Shown in pieces: positions 5,122 through 6,063 of a DNA stretch of 6,063 nt. The notes beneath the pieces were generated by a model. That model was not told where the DNA came from, did not search any database, and saw nothing but the letters and a program-made list of their open reading frames with translations. The translations under genes and the position numbers were made by a program. This DNA comes from CAZKGE01 sp964541695 (GTDB lineage: Bacteria > Bacillota > Clostridia > Christensenellales > CAG-138), in NCBI GenBank assembly GCA_964541695.1, contig CAZIRB010000119.1, forward strand, positions 1 through 6,063, given 5' to 3'. Position 1 is the first letter of the stretch, and every line of letters begins with the position of its first letter.

Positions 5122-5619
5122 ATGCTGACCGCTGCCGTCATCACCGTAAGCGACAAGGGATACGCGGGCGAGCGTGCGGACGAGTCCGGCCCGCTGCTGA
5201 TGGGGCTGCTCGCCGACGCGGGGTACGCCGTGCGTGGCGTCGAGATCGTGCCGGACGAGCGCGCGCTGATTGAGGAAGCGCTGATCCGCTGCGCGGACGA
5301 ATATCAAGTAAATCTCGTCGCCACGACGGGCGGCACGGGTTTTGCCGCGCGCGACATCACGCCCGAGGCAACGATCGCGGTCTGTTCGCGCCTCTGTCCG
5401 GGCATTCCCGAGGCGATGCGTTTTTACAGCCTGCAGAAGACAAGCCGCGCGATGCTCTCGCGCGCGGCGGCCGGCATCCGCGGCAAAACGCTGATCGTCA
5501 ACCTGCCCGGCAGCCCTCGCGCGGTCCGCGAGAACCTCGAGCCCATACTGCCCGCGCTCGAGCACGGGCTGGCCATGCTGCTCGGCACGGGCAGCGAGTG
5601 TGCGGCGAACATAAAATAG
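5122..5619 (+). CDS. mogA: Molybdopterin adenylyltransferase, MogA/MoaB family
   Basis: MogA-type proteins activate molybdopterin by adenylylation, preparing it for molybdate insertion by MoeA. The start is ATG 5122, placed 7 bases after GAGGGGG (5108-5114) and giving the family N terminus MLTAAVITVSDKGYAGERAD; an in-frame TTG at 5074 would add 16 residues from repeat-rich DNA and is rejected. The 165 residues span one MoCF domain: VSDKG (9-13), the TTGGTGFAARDITPEAT motif (68-84) with the Asp at 78 expected in the active site, PEAMR (96-100), and NLPGSPRAV (127-135). The length fits MogA/MoaB (about 160-195). Telling MogA from the related MoaB is not possible by eye. It is set apart from modC by a 325-base repeat block, so it may not belong to the mod transcript. 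Confidence 0.88.
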   Translation: MLTAAVITVSDKGYAGERADESGPLLMGLLADAGYAVRGVEIVPDERALIEEALIRCADEYQVNLVATTGGTGFAARDITPEATIAVCSRLCPGIPEAMRFYSLQKTSRAMLSRAAAGIRGKTLIVNLPGSPRAVRENLEPILPALEHGLAMLLGTGSECAANIK

Positions 5620-5633
5620 AGGGCTTCGGCCTC
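5619..5633 (+). other. Small UUCG-loop hairpin at the mogA stop
   Basis: Bases 5619-5633 can fold with GGC (5622-5624) against GCC (5629-5631) closing a TTCG tetraloop, extended by GA/TC pairs across one bulged G. No T-tract follows, so it is at best a weak terminator or an mRNA end stabiliser. Confidence 0.35.
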
Positions 5634-5647
5634 GCATAGAGAACGTT

Positions 5648-5700
5648 GAGGGCGCTGCCCACGAGCTCCTGCCAAAGGGATGAAATCCCTTTGGAAACCC
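5648..5700. repeat. Second copy of the composite intergenic repeat
   Basis: GAGGGCGCTGCCC (5648-5660) matches the second tandem unit upstream of mogA (4865-4877) exactly. It is followed by CCAAAGGGAT (5672-5681) and ATCCCTTTGG (5685-5694), perfect arms around GAA, and then AAACCC. The same order, GCGCTGCCC module, CCAAAGGG palindrome, AAACCC, is seen at 4863-4948. mogA therefore has a copy on each side. Confidence 0.75.
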
Positions 5701-6063
5701 GCAGGAATTTGCAGGGTTGGCGTCTTTCCCTTTTAAAGCCCATTCCAAAACAGCAGTTTTGCGCATCTCTTGCTTCTTTTTTTAAGAAAAGAAGCGGGGG
5801 ATAGGGGCCGAAGCCGAGCGCCGCCGTGGCGGATAAAGCGAGGCGCAGGCGCAGTGGCAAGGAAGCGGAAGGCTGCGGCTTTAGCCGCAACGCGCCGCGA
5901 CCATTGCAAACTGTGGCGCGAAGCGGAACCCTCATCGTACCTCCGCTTTCCCTCTGCAGAACTGCTAAAAAGATTTACGCGAAGAACAGCCGGAACCGTG
6001 GCGCCCAGCTTCGGCTTTCTTTGGGAGCCCGTGGAAATGCAAATCAAAAGCAGCCCTTTGGGC
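5701..6063. other. Noncoding stretch with several short inverted repeats, no gene seen
   Basis: No open frame here on either strand has a family-like sequence. Inverted repeats seen are CAAAAC/GTTTTG (5746-5761), GCTTCTTTT/AAAAGAAGC (5772-5795), TGCGGC/GCCGCA (5874-5889) and AAGCGGA/TCCGCTT (5921-5948). GAAGCGGAA occurs twice (5862-5870, 5920-5928). The window ends in GCCCTTTGGGC, which may begin another palindromic repeat. The stretch could be a longer intergenic repeat element or an unrecognised RNA. Confidence 0.5.
5772..5795. terminator. Possible AT-rich bidirectional hairpin
   Basis: GCTTCTTTT (5772-5780) and AAAAGAAGC (5787-5795) pair over 9 bases around a short loop, with a run of seven T (5777-5783) spanning the end of the left arm and the loop. 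It is about 150 bases after mogA. The T-run is within rather than after the stem, so it is not a textbook terminator. Confidence 0.3.

Noticed and set aside
4805..5128. Plus-strand open frames over the tandem repeats coding ALPLQ/GAAPAT-type peptides
   Set aside because: They are translations of the 31-base repeat in different frames, lack ribosome sites and family motifs, and overlap the better-supported mogA start.
4646..5679. 15-base match GCTCCTGCCAAAGGG in modC (4646-4660) and after mogA (5665-5679)
   Set aside because: The first copy is inside well-supported ModC coding sequence (LLPKG). The match may be chance, and neither flank extends it enough to argue for a repeat or att site.
5498..5935. 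Minus-strand open frame with a GGAGG site 4 bases before its ATG
   Set aside because: It runs through the repeat region and then antisense through the end of mogA. The peptide is low-complexity (Leu/Arg/Pro/Ala) with no recognisable motif, so the ribosome-like site is probably chance.

Overview
The window is a molybdenum locus on one strand of a GC-rich bacterial genome. It covers the last steps of building the molybdenum cofactor (Moco) and the high-affinity uptake of molybdate. The most likely source is a high-GC member of the Clostridia (Firmicutes), perhaps Oscillospirales. Three things point there: purine-rich Shine-Dalgarno sites, a lipoprotein-type ModA with no outer-membrane context, and intergenic hairpin repeats of the 'CCAAAGGG...CCCTTTGG' and 'GGGGCGCTGCCCC' kind that I associate with gut Clostridia. 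This placement is an inference. A run of exactly 100 N shows that the sequence is a draft or metagenomic scaffold.

Layout, all genes on the + strand: (1) 1-708, the C-terminal two thirds or more of MoaA, cut by the window start; (2) 717-1154, a small MOSC-domain protein; (3) 1155-1231, an AT-rich promoter region in which a sigma-A-type promoter overlaps a hairpin that looks like a terminator; (4) 1232-2251, a MoeA-like molybdopterin-binding protein with a Cys-rich tail; (5) 2325-4796, modA-modB-modC, the molybdate ABC importer, with modC interrupted by the assembly gap; (6) 4797-5121, a noncoding block of tandem and palindromic repeats with a G-quadruplex motif; (7) 5122-5619, a MogA/MoaB-type protein; (8) 5620-6063, a noncoding stretch with a second copy of the repeat element and several more hairpins.

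The genes fit one pathway. MoaA starts the conversion of GTP to cyclic pyranopterin, MogA adenylylates molybdopterin, a MoeA-type protein would normally insert molybdate, and ModABC supplies the molybdate. MOSC proteins are linked to Moco and sulfur handling. MoaC, MoaD, MoaE and a canonical MoeA are not in the window. I see no wholly new protein system. The most distinctive features are at the RNA and DNA level: the overlapping promoter and terminator before the MoeA-like gene, a bulged hairpin with a GNRA loop before modA, a strong hairpin between modA and modB, and the repeat blocks on both sides of mogA.
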